The notes: generated from the sequence alone by a model not told the origin. A DNA stretch of 64,000 nucleotides from an uncultured Pelagibacteraceae bacterium (GCA_902540595.1 CACBNI010000003.1:60581-124580); one strand, 5' to 3'. Shown: positions 26,863-41,249, counted from the first letter of the stretch. Program-made: numbers and translations.

Positions 26863-27117
26863 ATGGCAACAAAAAAAGCTGGTGGATCATCAAGAAACGG
26901 CCGGGATAGTGCCGGACGAAGATTGGGTGTCAAAAAATATGGTGGTGAAACAGTAGTACCTGGAAACATAATTGTAAGACAAAGAGGAACTAAAATTTTT
27001 CCTGGTGAGAATGTAGGAATGGGTAAAGACCACTCTATTTTTTCAGTAATCAAAGGTAAAGTTGTATTCAAAAAATCAAAAGCAGATAGAACTTTCGTTT
27101 CAGTAAAACCTAATTAA
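26863..27117 (+). CDS. rpmA: 50S ribosomal protein L27
   Basis: 84-residue L27, full length. The N-terminus [20 protein letters not shown] and the following [21 protein letters not shown] are diagnostic. The protein reaches the peptidyl-transferase centre with its N-terminus. It starts with ATG and has no N-terminal cleavage extension of the kind seen in Firmicutes. The gene sits between rplU and obgE, as in most bacteria. Confidence 0.98.
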   Translation: MATKKAGGSSRNGRDSAGRRLGVKKYGGETVVPGNIIVRQRGTKIFPGENVGMGKDHSIFSVIKGKVVFKKSKADRTFVSVKPN

Positions 27118-27129
27118 TAGTACGACTAA

Positions 27130-29224
<2,095 letters not shown>

Positions 29225-30475
29225 ATGATCAAATATATGAATTTAATTGGAGCAAAAGCAAGGAAAGCTTGTGAGCATAAGGTTAATACAATAGTTAAAA
29301 ATAAAGTATTAAACAAATATGCACAATTGTTAGAAAAAGAAAAAAAATTAATTCTTAAGCAGAACTTAAAAGATATTGATTATGCAAAAAAAATAGGTCT
29401 TAAAGATAATTTAGTTAAAAGACTGTTAATTAACGAAACTAAACTAAAAGATATACAAAATTCAATTATTAAAATTTCAAAATTAAAAGACCCTATAAAT
29501 AATACTTTGGAGAAATGGAAAAGATCTAATGGTTTGAATATTAGCAAAGTATCTATACCAATTGGAGTTATTGGAGTTATTTATGAAAGTAGACCTAACG
29601 TTACATCAGATGTGGCTAGTCTATGCTTTAAATCTGGTAATCCAGTAATTTTAAAAGGTGGCTCAGAAGCAATAAACACTAATAGAATTTTAGCAAAAAT
29701 TTTTAGAAAAGCGCTTAAGATTAATAAAGTTGATGAAAACTTTATTCAATTCATTGATACAAAACAAAGAAGAGTTGTGGATATCATGCTGTCAGATATG
29801 AAAAAATATATTGATGTAATTATTCCAAGAGGAGGGAAAAACTTAGTAAAAAGAGTTCAAGAATTGTCAAAGGTACCTATTATTGGACATCTTGAGGGAC
29901 TTTGTCATACTTATGTTGATAAAGATGCAAACTTAAACATGGCAAAAAAAGTTGTTTATAATGCAAAGTTAAGAAACACAAGTATTTGTGGAGCAACAGA
30001 AACAATTCTTATTCATAAAAAAGTTGTAAAAAATTTTTGTAATCCAATTTTAAGTAAGCTTGAAAATAAAAATTGCAAAATATATGGAGATAGATTTTTA
30101 AAAAAATATTTCAAAGGAAAAATATTTCCAGCTAAAGAAAAAAATTGGTCCACTGAATATTTGGCACCAGCAGTATCCGTAAAAACTGTAAATAATCTTG
30201 ATGAAGCTATTGATCACATAAACAAATATGGAACCATGCATACTGACTGCATAATCACAAGTAATAAAAAAACAGCAAAGAGTTTTTTGAGAAATGTTAA
30301 AAGCTCAATTGCTATGCATAATACCTCAACACAATTTGCTGATGGTGGAGAGTTCGGTTTTGGTGGAGAGGTTGGAATTTCTACTAATACTTTGCCGCCA
30401 AGAGGGCCTGTGGGATTAAATCAATTAGTTTCGTATAAATATGAAATCACAAGTAGCGGTAAAATAAGAAAATAA
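29225..30475 (+). CDS. proA: Glutamate-5-semialdehyde dehydrogenase (gamma-glutamyl phosphate reductase)
   Basis: Second enzyme of proline synthesis, NADPH-dependent, 416 residues. Diagnostic motifs are IGVIYESRPNVTSD, ILKGGSEAINTNR, IPRGGKNLV, the catalytic Cys region RNTSICGATETIL and C-terminal EFGFGGEVGISTN. It is directly adjacent to proB (TAAATG) and is followed by nadD after 1 base. Confidence 0.97.
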   Translation: MIKYMNLIGAKARKACEHKVNTIVKNKVLNKYAQLLEKEKKLILKQNLKDIDYAKKIGLKDNLVKRLLINETKLKDIQNSIIKISKLKDPINNTLEKWKRSNGLNISKVSIPIGVIGVIYESRPNVTSDVASLCFKSGNPVILKGGSEAINTNRILAKIFRKALKINKVDENFIQFIDTKQRRVVDIMLSDMKKYIDVIIPRGGKNLVKRVQELSKVPIIGHLEGLCHTYVDKDANLNMAKKVVYNAKLRNTSICGATETILIHKKVVKNFCNPILSKLENKNCKIYGDRFLKKYFKGKIFPAKEKNWSTEYLAPAVSVKTVNNLDEAIDHINKYGTMHTDCIITSNKKTAKSFLRNVKSSIAMHNTSTQFADGGEFGFGGEVGISTNTLPPRGPVGLNQLVSYKYEITSSGKIRK

Positions 30476-30476
30476 A

Positions 30477-30998
30477 TTGAATAAAAAAAAAATAAAAATT
30501 GGTGTTCTTGGAGGTTCATTTGATCCTGCACATAAAGGGCACTTAGCAATATCTAAAGAGGCAAAAAAAAGATTTGGTTTAAACAATATAATTTGGGCAA
30601 TTACAAAAAAAAATCCTTTTAAAGCTGAAAGCGAAACATCTGTATTCAAAAGAATAAAAAAATGTAAGCGTATAATTGGGTTAAACTCATTTATTAAAGT
30701 AAAATTTTATGAAAATATTATTAAATCAAATAAAACAATTGACCTGATAAATCATTTAAAAAAAAACAAGTCAGCAGAAATTTATTTTTTAATGGGAGCT
30801 GATAATTTAATTAATTTCCACAAATGGCATAAATCAAAATTAATTTCACAAAAATGCAACATTTTAGTATTTGATCGCCATGGGTATAAAAAAAATTCAT
30901 TGAAATCAAAGACATTTAAGCAACTAAACAAAGATGCACTTAAATTTGTAGAATTTAATAAGGTCAACATTTCATCTTCTCAATTAAGAAAAATTTGA
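30477..30998 (+). CDS. nadD: Nicotinate-nucleotide adenylyltransferase
   Basis: Adenylyltransferase of NAD synthesis, 173 residues, somewhat shorter than the usual 190-215. The nucleotide-binding VLGGSFDPAHKGHL, FLMGADNL near residues 104-111 and the C-terminal ISSSQLRK are typical. The start is TTG at 30477, two bases after the proA stop, because the family N-terminus begins directly before the GGSFDP motif and no ATG lies there. It belongs to the obgE-proBA-nadD-rsfS gene order conserved in alphaproteobacteria. Confidence 0.93.
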   Translation: MNKKKIKIGVLGGSFDPAHKGHLAISKEAKKRFGLNNIIWAITKKNPFKAESETSVFKRIKKCKRIIGLNSFIKVKFYENIIKSNKTIDLINHLKKNKSAEIYFLMGADNLINFHKWHKSKLISQKCNILVFDRHGYKKNSLKSKTFKQLNKDALKFVEFNKVNISSSQLRKI

Positions 30999-31015
30999 TA
31001 GTCTTAAATTAATTA

Positions 31016-31366
31016 ATGGAAAAAATATCGGACCTTAAAGAGATTGTAATTAACACTCTCGATTTAAATAAAGCTCAAGACATTATAACTATCAATCTAA
31101 AGGACAAAAGTTCAATGGCTGATTATATGATTATTGCAAGTGGTACATCTTCGAGACATATACAGTCTTTATCGGAACAAGTTTTGGAAAATTTAAAGAA
31201 AAATGGTGTCCCAGACTCTAAGATTGAGGGCAAACAAAGCAGTGAATGGAAATTGGTTGATGGTATAGATTTAATTATTCATATTTTTCATCCTGAAAAA
31301 AGAAAATTTTATGAACTTGAAAAAATTTGGTCTGAATTTATTCCAAAAGAAAAAGTTATGATATGA
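31016..31366 (+). CDS. rsfS: Ribosomal silencing factor RsfS (Iojap family)
   Basis: 116-residue protein that binds L14 and blocks subunit joining in starvation. DLNKAQDIITINLKDKSSMADYMIIASGTSSRH at residues about 17-49 (ends given) is the family core, followed by EGKQSSEWKLVDG and DLIIHIFHPEKRKFYELEKIW. Its stop overlaps the ctpA start as ATGA. The rlmH gene that often follows rsfS is missing here. Confidence 0.95.
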   Translation: MEKISDLKEIVINTLDLNKAQDIITINLKDKSSMADYMIIASGTSSRHIQSLSEQVLENLKKNGVPDSKIEGKQSSEWKLVDGIDLIIHIFHPEKRKFYELEKIWSEFIPKEKVMI

Positions 31367-32502
31367 AAAATCTTAAATCATATTTAATAATTTTTTTTTC
31401 TATTCTTTTTTTTAATAATAATCTTAACTCTGCTGAAATTGATATTTATAAGAAAATTGATCTTTTTGGTGAAGTCCTCGAAAAGATAAATAAAGATTAC
31501 GTTGATGAGATAAATCAGTCTGAAAGTATGGACTCTGCTATTAATGGTCTTTTGCAATCTCTTGACCCTTATTCATCATACATGTCACCAAAAATTCTTG
31601 AACAAATGCAAACAGAGACAAGTGGTGAATTTGGAGGACTAGGTATTGAGGTAAGTATGGAGGCCGGTGTAGTTAAAGTAATATCACCAATTGATGATAC
31701 ACCTGCTTCAAAGGCAGGGTTAAAAGCTGGAGACTACATTGTAAAAATAAATAATATTCAAGTACAAGGAAAATCATTAGCTGAAGCCGTAGATCTAATG
31801 AGAGGACCAGTTGGTTCAGGTATAGAATTAACTGTGAGACGAAGAGGAGAAAAAAAAGCACTAAAATTTAATATCACAAGAGAAATAATTGAAATTCAGT
31901 CTGTAAAATCAGAAATTTTAGAAAATAATATTGGATATATAAGACTTACTTCATTCAATGAAAATAGTAGTGATCAAATAGAAAAACAGATTAAGAAATT
32001 AAAAAAGAATGAAAATTTAAATGCATTTATCTTAGACCTTAGAAATAATCCGGGAGGATTATTATCCCAGGCCATAACTATCTCAGATTTTTTTTTAGAT
32101 AATGGAGAAATAGTATCTACAAAAAGTAGAAAAAAATCAGAAAATCGAAAATGGTTTGCTAAAAAAGGAGATATTACAGATGGAAAAACATTATTGGTTC
32201 TGATTAATTATGGTTCAGCCTCCGCCTCTGAAATTGTAGCGGGTGCGCTTAAAGATCATAAAAGAGCAATAATTGTTGGAGAGAACAGCTATGGAAAAGG
32301 ATCAGTTCAATCAATAATTCCACTTAAAAATAAAGGTGCAATACGTTTAACTGTTGCTAAATATTATCTACCATCTGGAAAATCTATTTCTAAGGTAGGA
32401 GTCAGGCCTGATATTGAAATCAATGAAGAAGGAGATGATTTTAAAATAAAGTCTGAAACTGACAATCAATTAAGTTACGCTATCAAATTACTCAACGGAT
32501 AA
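31363..32502 (+). CDS. ctpA: C-terminal processing peptidase, S41 family, periplasmic
   Basis: Secreted serine protease of 379 residues. A signal peptide of about 23 residues with a hydrophobic Ile/Phe core ends near NLNSAEI. A PDZ domain follows at about 90-170 (GEFGGLGIEVSME, SKAGLKAGDYIVKIN), then the S41 catalytic domain with LDLRNNPGGLL, the nucleophilic Ser in NYGSASASEIVAG and the general-base Lys in GENSYGKGSVQ. Its ATG overlaps the rsfS stop. It probably trims or degrades envelope proteins. Confidence 0.94.
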   Translation: MKNLKSYLIIFFSILFFNNNLNSAEIDIYKKIDLFGEVLEKINKDYVDEINQSESMDSAINGLLQSLDPYSSYMSPKILEQMQTETSGEFGGLGIEVSMEAGVVKVISPIDDTPASKAGLKAGDYIVKINNIQVQGKSLAEAVDLMRGPVGSGIELTVRRRGEKKALKFNITREIIEIQSVKSEILENNIGYIRLTSFNENSSDQIEKQIKKLKKNENLNAFILDLRNNPGGLLSQAITISDFFLDNGEIVSTKSRKKSENRKWFAKKGDITDGKTLLVLINYGSASASEIVAGALKDHKRAIIVGENSYGKGSVQSIIPLKNKGAIRLTVAKYYLPSGKSISKVGVRPDIEINEEGDDFKIKSETDNQLSYAIKLLNG

Positions 32503-32503
32503 A

Positions 32504-32977
32504 ATGAATAAAGAGTATAGTAACTTGCCACTAAGAAGTGGAGTGGGAATAGTTGTTTTAAATCAAGAAAACAAAGTGTTTGTAGCAAAAAGAATTGATA
32601 ATCCTAAAAATTTTTGGCAAATGCCTCAGGGTGGTGTTGACCCTGGTGAAGATTTTTTAAAAGCTGCTTATAGAGAACTTGAGGAAGAAACTAGCATTAA
32701 AAGTGTTAAGCTTATTAAGGAATTAGATGGCATGATAACCTATGAGCTTCCAGATCGTCTTTTGGGAATTATTTGGAAAGGTAAATACAGAGGGCAGAAA
32801 CAAAAATGGTTTTTAATGAGATTTACCGGTGAGGATAAAGAAATTAATATTGACACTCATCATCCAGAGTTTTTAGATTGGAAATGGATAGAGCTAGATC
32901 AACTTACTAAGGTAGTGGTAGATTTTAAATTGCATGTTTACAAAGAAGTGCAAAAAAAAGTTCAAAAATTAATCTAA
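32504..32977 (+). CDS. rppH: RNA pyrophosphohydrolase (Nudix)
   Basis: 157-residue Nudix hydrolase that removes pyrophosphate from 5' ends of mRNA and so starts decay. The N-terminal LPLRSGVGIVVLNQENKVFVAKR, QMPQGGVDPGED and the Nudix box ending RELEEETSI are typical of RppH/NudH, as is the later WFLMRFTGEDKEI. It ends the rplU-to-rppH run. Its TAA overlaps the TAG of convergent atpC over 4 bases. Confidence 0.94.
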   Translation: MNKEYSNLPLRSGVGIVVLNQENKVFVAKRIDNPKNFWQMPQGGVDPGEDFLKAAYRELEEETSIKSVKLIKELDGMITYELPDRLLGIIWKGKYRGQKQKWFLMRFTGEDKEINIDTHHPEFLDWKWIELDQLTKVVVDFKLHVYKEVQKKVQKLI

Positions 32978-33365
32978 TTTAGAGTTTTTAAAACTTCAAT
33001 TTTTTGATCAATTAAATACTTGGACTGATCAGTTATTTCTTCTTTAGCAGACTCTTCCTCTGCTTGTTTTAATAAATCTTGTTGTTGGGATTTATCCATA
33101 TCAGCAACGTTAAATATTGAGCTAGTTAGAATTGAAAGATTATTATTTTTAAATTCAACAATACCATCTTCAACATAATAATTTTCGTCCCCTGATTTTG
33201 ATAAAATTTTAATTATGCCAGGCTTTAAAAAAGAAATAATTGAAATATGATCTTTTAATATTCCCATTTCTCCTTCATAGGCAGGAACAACAACTTCCGA
33301 AACATCCTCTTTCACTAAAAAAGATTTTTCTGGATTTACAATTTCAATTTTAAATTCTTCACTCA

Positions 33366-33366
<1 letters not shown>
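32974..33366 (-). CDS. atpC: ATP synthase F1 epsilon subunit
   Basis: Central-stalk subunit of 130 residues. The beta-sandwich domain has FKIEIVNPEKSFLVKEDVSEVVVPA at the N-terminus (residues about 4-28) and GEMGILKDHISIISFLKPG. A C-terminal helical region rich in Gln and Glu follows. Its ATG overlaps the atpD stop (TAATG). It is the last gene of atpHAGDC. Confidence 0.95.
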
Positions 33367-35663
<2,297 letters not shown>

Positions 35664-35669
35664 TTTTTA

Positions 35670-37205
35670 TTATGATTTAAAGTTTTGTTTTAGTTGGGTA
35701 ATTACTTCTATTAATAGTTTCTCTTTATCTTCTTCAAGTTTTCCAGAACTCTGAATAGAATCAATTATTTCAGGCTTATCAGATTTGCACTTTTCAATTA
35801 TTTTAGTTTCAAATTCAGCAATATCTTTTAAATCAATATCATCCAAATAACCTTTAACTCCACAAAAAACAGATATTACTTGCTCTGCAACTGTCATTGG
35901 TGAATATTGTTTTTGCTTTAAAAGTTCAGTCAACTTTGAACCTCGGTTAAGGAGCTGCTGTGTTGAAGCATCTAAATCTGATCCAAATTGAGCAAAAGCT
36001 GCCATTTCCCTGTACTGAGCTAACTCAAGTTTCATTGAACCTGATACTTTTTTCATAGCTTTTGTTTGAGCTGAAGATCCAACTCTAGATACCGATAATC
36101 CTACATTAATTGCTGGTCTAATACCTTGGTTAAAAAGCTCTGTTTCTAAAAATATTTGGCCATCTGTAATTGAAATTACATTTGTTGGGATAAATGCAGA
36201 AACATCTCCTCCTTGTGTTTCGATTATTGGAAGTGCTGTTAGTGATCCTCCACCATGTTCGTCACTAAGTTTTGCTGACCTTTCTAACAATCTACTGTGT
36301 AAATAAAATACATCTCCTGGGTAGGCTTCCCTTCCTGGAGGTCTTCTTAAAAGAAGAGACATTTGTCTATAAGCAACAGCTTGTTTAGATAAATCATCAT
36401 AAATAATTAAAGCGTGCATTCCATTATCTCTAAAATATTCGCCCATAGCACAACCTGTATAAGGAGCTAAAAATTGTAAAGGAGCTGAATCTGATGCTGT
36501 AGCTGCAACAATAGTTGTGTATTCCATTGCGCCTGCTTCTTCTAAAGTTTTTTGAATTTGTCTTACTGTTGATCTTTTTTGACCGACTGCAACATATATA
36601 CAATATAATTTTTGTTTCTCATCACCTGACTCATTAATTTTTTTCTGATTTATAATTGCATCAACAGCAACGGCAGTTTTACCTGTCTGTCTGTCTCCAA
36701 TTATTAATTCCCTTTGCCCTCTTCCAATTGGCACTAAACTGTCAATTGATTTTAATCCAGTTTGCATTGGTTCACTAACTGACTGTCTAGGAATAATACC
36801 AGGGGCTTTGACCTCTACCCTTGTTTTTTTAACACTTTTGTCCAGCGCTCCTTTTCCATCAATTGGATTTCCTAAGCCATCAACAACTCTACCTAAAAGT
36901 TCTTTTCCAACCGGCGTATCAACAATATTTCCTGTTCTTTTAACAACATCACCTTCTTTAATGTTTCTGTCATCACCAAAAATTACAACACCAACATTTT
37001 CACTTTCCAAGTTAAGAGCCATACCTTTTGATCCATCAGCAAATTCAACCATCTCACCAGCCTGAACATTATCTAAACCATAAATTCTAGCTATTCCGTC
37101 CCCAACAGATAATACTTGGCCGACTTCAGTAACCTCAGTCTTTTCACCAAAATTTTTAATTTGTTCTTTTAATATTTTTGTAACTTCTGAAGGATTTATT
37201 TCCAT
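35670..37205 (-). CDS. atpA: ATP synthase F1 alpha subunit
   Basis: Regulatory nucleotide-binding subunit of F1, 511 residues. The Walker [36 protein letters not shown], the [20 protein letters not shown] segment and the signature [17 protein letters not shown] are complete. Its ATG directly follows the atpH stop and it ends 6 bases before atpG. Confidence 0.99.
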   Translation of the reverse strand: MEINPSEVTKILKEQIKNFGEKTEVTEVGQVLSVGDGIARIYGLDNVQAGEMVEFADGSKGMALNLESENVGVVIFGDDRNIKEGDVVKRTGNIVDTPVGKELLGRVVDGLGNPIDGKGALDKSVKKTRVEVKAPGIIPRQSVSEPMQTGLKSIDSLVPIGRGQRELIIGDRQTGKTAVAVDAIINQKKINESGDEKQKLYCIYVAVGQKRSTVRQIQKTLEEAGAMEYTTIVAATASDSAPLQFLAPYTGCAMGEYFRDNGMHALIIYDDLSKQAVAYRQMSLLLRRPPGREAYPGDVFYLHSRLLERSAKLSDEHGGGSLTALPIIETQGGDVSAFIPTNVISITDGQIFLETELFNQGIRPAINVGLSVSRVGSSAQTKAMKKVSGSMKLELAQYREMAAFAQFGSDLDASTQQLLNRGSKLTELLKQKQYSPMTVAEQVISVFCGVKGYLDDIDLKDIAEFETKIIEKCKSDKPEIIDSIQSSGKLEEDKEKLLIEVITQLKQNFKS

Positions 37206-37763
37206 TTATGCCTCTATCATTCTATTTTCAATTTGTTGTAATTTATTTTTAATTGAGGTGTCAACCATAGTACTTCCGACTTGAAGTACTAAACCTCCTA
37301 TTAAACTTTTATCATATTTATAGTTTAATTTTATTTTTGAGCTAAAATTTTTGGTTAGGTCTTCAGTAATTTTAGTTATTTCATCATTAGATAACTCTTT
37401 TGCAGATTTAAGTTCTCCTTTAAGTTCACCTCTTTTTTTTGAACAAATCTCTATAAAGCTTTTAAGAATTCTTTCTAGAAAGAAGAAACGTCTTTTTTGA
37501 ATTAAAAAGTTTAAAAAATTTTTAAATAAGGTTTCAAATTTATAATTTTCTGAAATTGAAGTTATTATTTTTAATAAATCATCCTGTTTTGTTGTTGGAT
37601 CTTTAATTAAATTTTTAAAATCTTCACTTGTGTTTATTAGACCTAGAACTGATGAGCACTGTTCCTCAATTTGAGTCAAAAGATTGCTCTCGTTGGACAG
37701 CTCATAAAGTGCAAGCGAATATCTTTCAGCTGAAGTTATTGAAAATCCCGTGCTTTTACTCAA
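37206..37763 (-). CDS. atpH: ATP synthase F1 delta subunit
   Basis: Peripheral stalk connector of 185 residues. AERYSLALYEL near the N-terminus and the C-terminal KYDKSLIGGLVLQVGSTMVDTSIKNKL (ends given, residues about 149-175) are the family signature. The start is TTG at 37763 with an AGAGG Shine-Dalgarno 7 bases upstream; no ATG lies near. It is first of atpHAGDC. The F0 genes are not in the window, as expected for alphaproteobacteria, where they form a separate cluster. Confidence 0.94.
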   Translation of the reverse strand: MSKSTGFSITSAERYSLALYELSNESNLLTQIEEQCSSVLGLINTSEDFKNLIKDPTTKQDDLLKIITSISENYKFETLFKNFLNFLIQKRRFFFLERILKSFIEICSKKRGELKGELKSAKELSNDEITKITEDLTKNFSSKIKLNYKYDKSLIGGLVLQVGSTMVDTSIKNKLQQIENRMIEA

Positions 37764-37807
37764 CTTTGTTCCTCTATAATGTTGAAGATTAAATTAAAAT
37801 CAGGCTT

Positions 37808-37836
37808 TAATTAGCATATGACCTTTGTGTCTTCAA
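37808..37836 (-). promoter_or_regulatory. Possible promoter of the atpHAGDC operon
   Basis: In the 108-base gap between priA and atpH, read on the minus strand, TTGAAG (37831-37836) is followed by 17 bases and an extended -10-like TGCTAATTA. The -10 match is weak, but the gap is the largest in this co-directional region, so a promoter is expected here. Confidence 0.35.
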
Positions 37837-37871
37837 GTAACCGATTTGTTAAAAAGGTGTTTTTTTGCTCA

Positions 37872-39827
37872 TTAATTGAAGTTTATAGGGTCAACATCAA
37901 CTGAAAGTTTTATTCCAACTGCAAACTTATAATTTGGAATAATTTTTGCAATTGAGTTCTGCATTTTCATTGACTTAATTCCTCTTATTAGCAATCTGAC
38001 TCTAAATTTTTTCTTCAGCCTAAATATTGGTGCATTTACTGGACCCAATACCCTTCCTTCAATCTTATTTTCTATAAAATTTTTAAATCCTAAAGCCTCT
38101 GTTTCTAATTTATGCTCATTTTCACCTGTAAGAATAAGTGAGATAAATCTTTGAAATGGAGGAAGTTTATTTTTTTTTCTAATCTCTAACTCCCTTTCTA
38201 GAAAAATATCAGGATTTTTATTAGTAATATCATCAATCATTTTTGTATCTTGATTATAAGTTTGAAAATAAACTGTCGCTGGTTTACCTGTTCTGCCTGC
38301 TCTTCCTGAAAGTTGATGATAAAGTTGCAAATTCTTTTCAGCTCCTCTCAAATCGTGTCCTTGTGATGAAAGATCGATGTCTACAACTACAATACAATTT
38401 AAACTTGGAAAATGAAATCCTTTTGAAATTAATTGAGTTCCAACTAAAATGTTAGTTTCATTTTTAATAATTTTATCTAACTTATCCATTGAATCTTTTT
38501 TATTCATTGTATCACTTGAAAAGATTTCAATTTTCTTATCTGGGAATTTTCTTTTTACTTCATCCGATATTCTTTCAACACCAGGACCACTAAAAATGAA
38601 TTCACAGTTTCCCTCTTTTGAACAGTCTCTTTTTAAATGAGATTTATATCCACAGTAATGACAAAGCAAATTACCTTTATTTTTATGGTAAACTAAATTG
38701 ATACTACAATTTGGGCATGAAGAACTTGTATAACATTTATTGCATAATACATGTGGTGAAAACCCACGTCTGTTTAAAAAAAATAAAACTTGATCCTTTT
38801 TTTCTAAATGTGAATTTACCTTTTTAACAATTTCATTTGATAACCACGATTGCTTTTCCAATTTAGAATTATTTAAATTTATAATTTCATAATTAGGAAG
38901 AGAAGCATTTTGATATCTCTGGTTTAATCTGGATAAACTATATTTTCCTTTTTTTATATTTTCATATGTTTCAACAGATGGAACTGCAGTTATTAGATTT
39001 ATTGGAATGTTTTCAAATGATGCTCTGGCTATAGCCATGTCTCTCGCATTATAAGTTATCCCCTCATCTTGCTTAAAGGATTGATCGTGTTCTTCATCAA
39101 CAATGATAATTCCAAGTTTTTTAAATGGTAAAAATAAAGACGATCTTGCCCCAATAATAACCTGAATTTTTCCATTAGAAATTCCGTTCCATATTATTTC
39201 TTTTTTCTTTTTAGATATTCCTGAATGCCAGACAGCTGGGTTAAAACCAAAATATTCAACAAATTTTTGCTGAAATTGGCCTGTTAATCCTATCTCTGGT
39301 AATAATATTAAGCCTTGAAAGCCCTTTTGTATTATTGATTTTAATGCTTCAAAATAAACAAAAGTTTTTCCGGAGCCAGTTGTTCCTTGTAATACGTGTA
39401 CTTTAAATTTATTTTTTAAAACGACCATTTCCTTCAGAGATTTCTTTTGATCCTCAGAGAGTTTTATTGAATTATTTTTTATATTGCTTTCAAAAACTTG
39501 AAAATTATTTTTTATGTTGTCTTCTATCGCATTGTTGCTCAATAGCATCAATTTTAAAGCCATACCCTTTGGAATAATATTGTATTCTGAAAACCAATTT
39601 AAAAAGTTTATAGTTGTTTTTTTGAGTGGATTAACTTGTAGTTTCTTAAATACTTTTTTTAATTTAAATTTTTTTTGTTCGTTATCTTCTAATTTATCCC
39701 ATACCACTCCAGTAAGTTTATTTTTACCAAAGGGTACTGATACATATTCACCAATTTTTAAATCTAAATCACTTTCATATGTGAACGGATAATTAAATAT
39801 ATTTGGTAACAGAATCGGATATTTCAT
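37872..39827 (-). CDS. priA: Primosomal helicase PriA
   Basis: Replication-restart DNA helicase of 651 residues. The N-terminal DNA-binding domain is followed by Walker A TTGSGKT, DEEH-box VDEEHDQSFKQ, FFLNRRGFS, a cysteine-rich zinc-binding insertion and the C-terminal helicase motif QLSGRAGRTGKPATVYFQT. Two deviations are visible: the motif III segment reads TAVPSVET where ATPS is usual, and the last cysteine pair in the zinc region is DCSKEGNC (C-x6-C) and not C-x2-C. It starts 21 bases after the lpd stop. Confidence 0.95.
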   Translation of the reverse strand: MKYPILLPNIFNYPFTYESDLDLKIGEYVSVPFGKNKLTGVVWDKLEDNEQKKFKLKKVFKKLQVNPLKKTTINFLNWFSEYNIIPKGMALKLMLLSNNAIEDNIKNNFQVFESNIKNNSIKLSEDQKKSLKEMVVLKNKFKVHVLQGTTGSGKTFVYFEALKSIIQKGFQGLILLPEIGLTGQFQQKFVEYFGFNPAVWHSGISKKKKEIIWNGISNGKIQVIIGARSSLFLPFKKLGIIIVDEEHDQSFKQDEGITYNARDMAIARASFENIPINLITAVPSVETYENIKKGKYSLSRLNQRYQNASLPNYEIINLNNSKLEKQSWLSNEIVKKVNSHLEKKDQVLFFLNRRGFSPHVLCNKCYTSSSCPNCSINLVYHKNKGNLLCHYCGYKSHLKRDCSKEGNCEFIFSGPGVERISDEVKRKFPDKKIEIFSSDTMNKKDSMDKLDKIIKNETNILVGTQLISKGFHFPSLNCIVVVDIDLSSQGHDLRGAEKNLQLYHQLSGRAGRTGKPATVYFQTYNQDTKMIDDITNKNPDIFLERELEIRKKNKLPPFQRFISLILTGENEHKLETEALGFKNFIENKIEGRVLGPVNAPIFRLKKKFRVRLLIRGIKSMKMQNSIAKIIPNYKFAVGIKLSVDVDPINFN

Positions 39828-39848
39828 ATTTTATAATATGAAAAAAAA

Positions 39849-41249
39849 TTAAGAGTGTATTGCTCTTTTATCTACTGATAAAGCTGCTTCTTTTACTGCC
39901 TCTGAAAAAGTTGGGTGAGCGTGACAAGTACGTGCAATATCCTCTGAACTAGCGCCAAATTCCATAGCGACACCAATTTCAGCAATTAGTTCTCCTGCAT
40001 GTGGACCTATTATGTGGGCACCCAATACTTTATCTGTCTTTTCATCAGCTAAAATTTTAACGAATCCTTCTGCATCATCAATAGCTTTTGCTCTTGAGTT
40101 GGCCATGAATGAAAATTTTCCAACTTTATATTTCATTTTAGAGTCTTTTAATTGTTCCTCAGTTTTTCCAATCGCTGCAACTTCTGGAGTAGTATATACA
40201 ACCCCTGGAATAGTATCATAATTGACATGCCCTGATTGTCCTGCAATGTTTTCGGCAACAGCAATACCTTCATCTTCGGCTTTATGAGCAAGCATAGGTC
40301 CTGATATTACATCACCGATTGCATATATATTCTCTAAATTTGTTTTAAAAGATTTGTCAGTTTTAATTCTTTTTCTATCATCCAGTTCAACTCCAATAGT
40401 CTCTAAATTTAAGCCCTCAGTATTTGCCTTTCTACCAACAGAAATTAAAACAACATCAGATTCAAAATTATTTTTATTTCCTTCTTTATCTACAGTGGAT
40501 ACTACAACTCCGGATTTGTTTTTTTTAATTGTTTCAACTTTATTTTGCATATTAAATTTTATGCCTTGTTTCTTTAAAATTTTCATAAATTCTGAGGATA
40601 TTTCTTTATCCATGCCTGGAGTGATGTGATCTAAAAACTCTACCACTTCCACTTCGGCTCCCAATCTTGACCAAACCGATCCCATTTCTAATCCAATATA
40701 ACCACCACCTACAACGACCATTTTATTAGGAACTTTTTCAAGCTTTAATGCACCTGTGGAAGAAACTATTTTTTGCTCATCGATTTCAATTCCTGGTAAA
40801 GAAGTAGCCACAGATCCAGTTGCTATTATAGTTTTTTCAGATTGTATAATGGTCTCTTTATTTTCATTATCTTTAATTAAAATTTCGTTTTGAGATTTGA
40901 AACTTCCATAACCTTTGAAATAAGTTACCTTGTTTTTCTTAAATAAAAATTCAACTCCTTTCGTAAGGACAGTTACCGCTTTATCTTTGCTTTTCATCAT
41001 TTTATCTAGATTTAGTTTAACATCTCCTACTTCTATTCCTTTATTTGCTAAACCTTTAACTTTATGAAATTCCTCAGATAAATTTAACAAGCTCTTTGAT
41101 GGTATACAGCCAACATTTAAACAAGTACCTCCTAGAGAACCTCTAGACTCTATGCATGCTGTTTTTAATCCTAATTGAGAAAGTCTAATCGCGCAAACAT
41201 ATCCGCCAGGTCCACCACCAATTACTACTGCTTGAAATTTTTCTGACAT
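39849..41249 (-). CDS. lpd: Dihydrolipoamide dehydrogenase (E3)
   Basis: FAD/NAD-dependent disulfide oxidoreductase of 466 residues, re-oxidising lipoamide of 2-oxoglutarate dehydrogenase and probably of other complexes. FAD motif VIGGGPGGYVCAIRLSQLG, redox-active disulfide GGTCLNVGCIPSK, NAD motif VVVGGGYIGLEMGSVW and catalytic HAHPTFSEAVKEA are complete. Its ATG directly follows the sucB stop with no gap, so it is the dedicated E3 of sucAB. Confidence 0.97.
   Translation of the reverse strand: MSEKFQAVVIGGGPGGYVCAIRLSQLGLKTACIESRGSLGGTCLNVGCIPSKSLLNLSEEFHKVKGLANKGIEVGDVKLNLDKMMKSKDKAVTVLTKGVEFLFKKNKVTYFKGYGSFKSQNEILIKDNENKETIIQSEKTIIATGSVATSLPGIEIDEQKIVSSTGALKLEKVPNKMVVVGGGYIGLEMGSVWSRLGAEVEVVEFLDHITPGMDKEISSEFMKILKKQGIKFNMQNKVETIKKNKSGVVVSTVDKEGNKNNFESDVVLISVGRKANTEGLNLETIGVELDDRKRIKTDKSFKTNLENIYAIGDVISGPMLAHKAEDEGIAVAENIAGQSGHVNYDTIPGVVYTTPEVAAIGKTEEQLKDSKMKYKVGKFSFMANSRAKAIDDAEGFVKILADEKTDKVLGAHIIGPHAGELIAEIGVAMEFGASSEDIARTCHAHPTFSEAVKEAALSVDKRAIHS

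Noticed and set aside
26457..27071. Long open frame antisense to rplU and rpmA (minus strand)
   Set aside because: It lies wholly opposite two certain ribosomal protein genes and shows no recognisable domain; its length comes from the codon pattern of the real genes.
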